From assembly GCA_903888485.1 (NCBI GenBank), contig CAISTS010000018.1, forward strand, positions 1 to 43,553: a stretch of DNA of 43,553 nucleotides, written 5' to 3'. A program made the translations under genes and the position numbers. The stretch is from an uncultured bacterium. Lineage in GTDB: Bacteria > Pseudomonadota > Alphaproteobacteria > Rhodospirillales > Rhodospirillaceae. This document shows, piece after piece, positions 42,540 to 43,553 of this stretch. How positions within the stretch are numbered: position 1 is the first letter of the stretch; each line of letters opens with the position of its first letter. The notes beneath the pieces were generated by a model. It made no database searches, was not told where the DNA came from, and saw only the letters and a program-made list of their open reading frames with translations.

Positions 42540-43046
42540 ATGTCTGGATTTCGCGTCGCCAATTTCACGGTCATCCTAGCGGCTCTTTCACTTGCCGCCC
42601 CGGCAGGGGCCGCGGACGCTGCGCGCGGTGCAGTTCTCTATAAAGAATGCGCCGGGTGTCACGCCGCGCAGCGAAGTCTGATGGGGCCGCCGCATTGTGG
42701 CGTGTTTGGCCGCAAGGCAGGATCGATTGAAGGTTTCGCCTATTCGGACGTGTTACGCGAAGCGAACTTCGTGTGGGATGACGCGCACCTGCACGACTTC
42801 CTCACCTTCCCCATTATGAATTTTCCTGGCACCAAGATGGGCTTCGCTGGGATGTTCGACGAGAACGACCGCTCCGACGTGATCGCATTCCTGAAAGCCG
42901 AACGCGCAGCCGACTCCCCGATGTGCCAGCCGGGCGCAGATCCTGCGCCACCGCCGGGAACTACCACTCCTGGCGAACTCGGCGGCACCGTGCCCACGCC
43001 CACTCACGGTCCTAGGAACGATGGAGCGGCGAAAGCGTCGCAGTAA
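42540..43046 (+). CDS. Exported class I c-type cytochrome (cytochrome c2-like)
   Basis: This 168-residue protein has a signal peptide (hydrophobic 8-22, cleavage near AGA/AD). It has one heme-binding CAGCH (37-41), GPPHCGVFGRKAG as in cytochrome c2, and PGTKM (96-100), whose Met100 should be the second heme-iron ligand. The C-terminal extension after DVIAFLKAE is Pro/Gly-rich and low complexity. It carries electrons in the periplasm. The divergent multicopper oxidase, 166 bp away, is the obvious redox partner. Confidence 0.85.
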   Translation: MSGFRVANFTVILAALSLAAPAGAADAARGAVLYKECAGCHAAQRSLMGPPHCGVFGRKAGSIEGFAYSDVLREANFVWDDAHLHDFLTFPIMNFPGTKMGFAGMFDENDRSDVIAFLKAERAADSPMCQPGADPAPPPGTTTPGELGGTVPTPTHGPRNDGAAKASQ

Positions 43047-43124
43047 GCGCCGATCGATCAGCTTTCGCCTCAATGCGGCTGCGATAAGCTACCGGAGAGT
43101 CGTCGACAAAGCGGCCGCACGTAA

Positions 43125-43412
43125 CGCCGTCCTGCATTTGTCACCAATGAACCCCTTACCCTCATCAATCCCGATACTTTACTCGCCACCGACTACCTCA
43201 ATCACTTCAACGAAGCAGTAATGCTGATTGGCATGGTCGCGGATATGCCTGAAATTCTCGCTGATTTGCAGGCGTGGAAGCCGAAAAGCTATCCTGAGCA
43301 CTTTCGGAACATCGGTATTGATTACGGACCGCTGGCCGCGGACGCTTATGACCACGTCCCGCCCGCGTTCAAGGAACCGTTCGAGATTACCGTTGGTCAG
43401 CTCAATCGGGTA
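43125..43412 (+). pseudogene. Conserved-looking small protein, broken at both ends
   Basis: The frame opens after a TAA at 43122-43124 and reads NEPLTLINPDTLLATDYLNHF, shown here by its parts LINPDTLLATDY and LNHFNEAVMLIGM, then AWKPKSYPEHFR and PFEITVGQLNRV. The pattern continues well upstream of the first ATG (43221), so the native start has been lost. At the other end it runs into what looks like the terminal repeat of an IS3-type element. It resembles a small uncharacterised family I have seen in Rhizobiales but cannot name. A product starting at ATG 43221 is possible but would be truncated. Confidence 0.5.
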
Positions 43413-43553
43413 TGTCCGCCGTCAGCGTTCGTTAGACAAAGTGGCGTGATTTGATAGCGGAGGATTTCTGGTTCATCGTAGCCCCCGAAGGAGGAGCGAA
43501 GATGAGACAGAAACCCGGGCCGACTGAGACGGCCGAACAACATGTGCGCGACA
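43413..43553 (+). mobile_element. Left end of an IS3-family insertion sequence (continues beyond the window)
   Basis: The element is inferred from the start of its OrfA at 43502. TGTCCGCCGTCAGCG at 43413 is the likely terminal inverted repeat, since protein homology of the upstream gene stops there and IS3 ends begin with TG. The right end and target duplication lie outside the window, so the boundary is provisional. Confidence 0.45.
43502..43553 (+). CDS. IS3-family transposase OrfA, N-terminal fragment at window edge
   Basis: ATG 43502 follows a strong GGAGGAGCG ribosome-binding site. The visible residues MRQKPGPTETAEQHVRD match, from memory, the start of the helix-turn-helix OrfA of IS3 elements that continue with a DIRRATR-like segment. 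Only 17 residues are inside the window. OrfB and the frameshift site should follow to the right. Confidence 0.6.
   Translation, partial: MRQKPGPTETAEQHVRD

Noticed and set aside
43021..43221. 66-residue plus-strand frame after the cytochrome gene
   Set aside because: It starts inside the cytochrome gene, is Arg/Ser-rich, and overlaps the better-supported broken gene in another frame.

Overview
The window is GC-rich chromosomal DNA with compact genes and many ATGA or GTGA start/stop overlaps. I infer a Gram-negative alphaproteobacterium from the type II secretion system (T2SS), the alphaproteobacterial-looking tRNA-Gly(CCC), and the recombinase and IS3 types in the island. I cannot name the genus.

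Layout. (1) 1-7033: a small-molecule or sugar cassette. On the minus strand are a split transketolase (two subunits), an acetolactate-synthase-like ThDP enzyme, a class I/II aminotransferase and an NAD-dependent epimerase/dehydratase. A second epimerase diverges on the plus strand. (2) 7039-13547: minus-strand genes for a small membrane protein, a Sel1-repeat exported protein, and the T2SS genes in the order gspK-L-M-C-D. (3) 14092-19508: two overlapping TPR-glycosyltransferase genes, then a separately promoted gene for an exported Ser/Thr/Ala-rich protein that ends in a strong terminator. (4) 19664-26822: gspF-G-H-I-J running directly into two more TPR-glycosyltransferase genes. (5) 26819-37266, minus strand: gspE running into three more TPR-glycosyltransferase genes, two of which are tandem double-module proteins of about 960 and 1228 residues, and a small DxD glycosyltransferase-like gene. 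(6) 37449-39558: an SGNH hydrolase, the prepilin peptidase, and a GDT1/UPF0016 transporter. (7) 39705-43553: a tRNA-Gly(CCC) gene followed by a decayed island with a headless serine recombinase running into the tRNA, a fragment of a probable tyrosine integrase fused to it, a multicopper oxidase divergent from a cytochrome c, a broken conserved gene, and the left end of an IS3-family element.

How the parts fit. The T2SS gene set is nearly complete (C, D, E, F, G, H, I, J, K, L, M and prepilin peptidase) but split into four blocks. Two blocks continue without a visible break into TPR-glycosyltransferase genes, and a third is followed by a divergent pair. There are seven such proteins with nine catalytic-type modules, each with TPRs ahead of a GT9/heptosyltransferase-like domain. 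Close by are an abundant-looking exported Ser/Thr-rich protein and a set of sugar-modifying enzymes. My main hypothesis is a dedicated glycosylate-and-secrete system: TPR glycosyltransferases modify a surface protein (candidate: 18014-19447) or a T2SS component, and the T2SS exports it. The gene arrangement and motifs are seen in the sequence; the biochemical link is inference.
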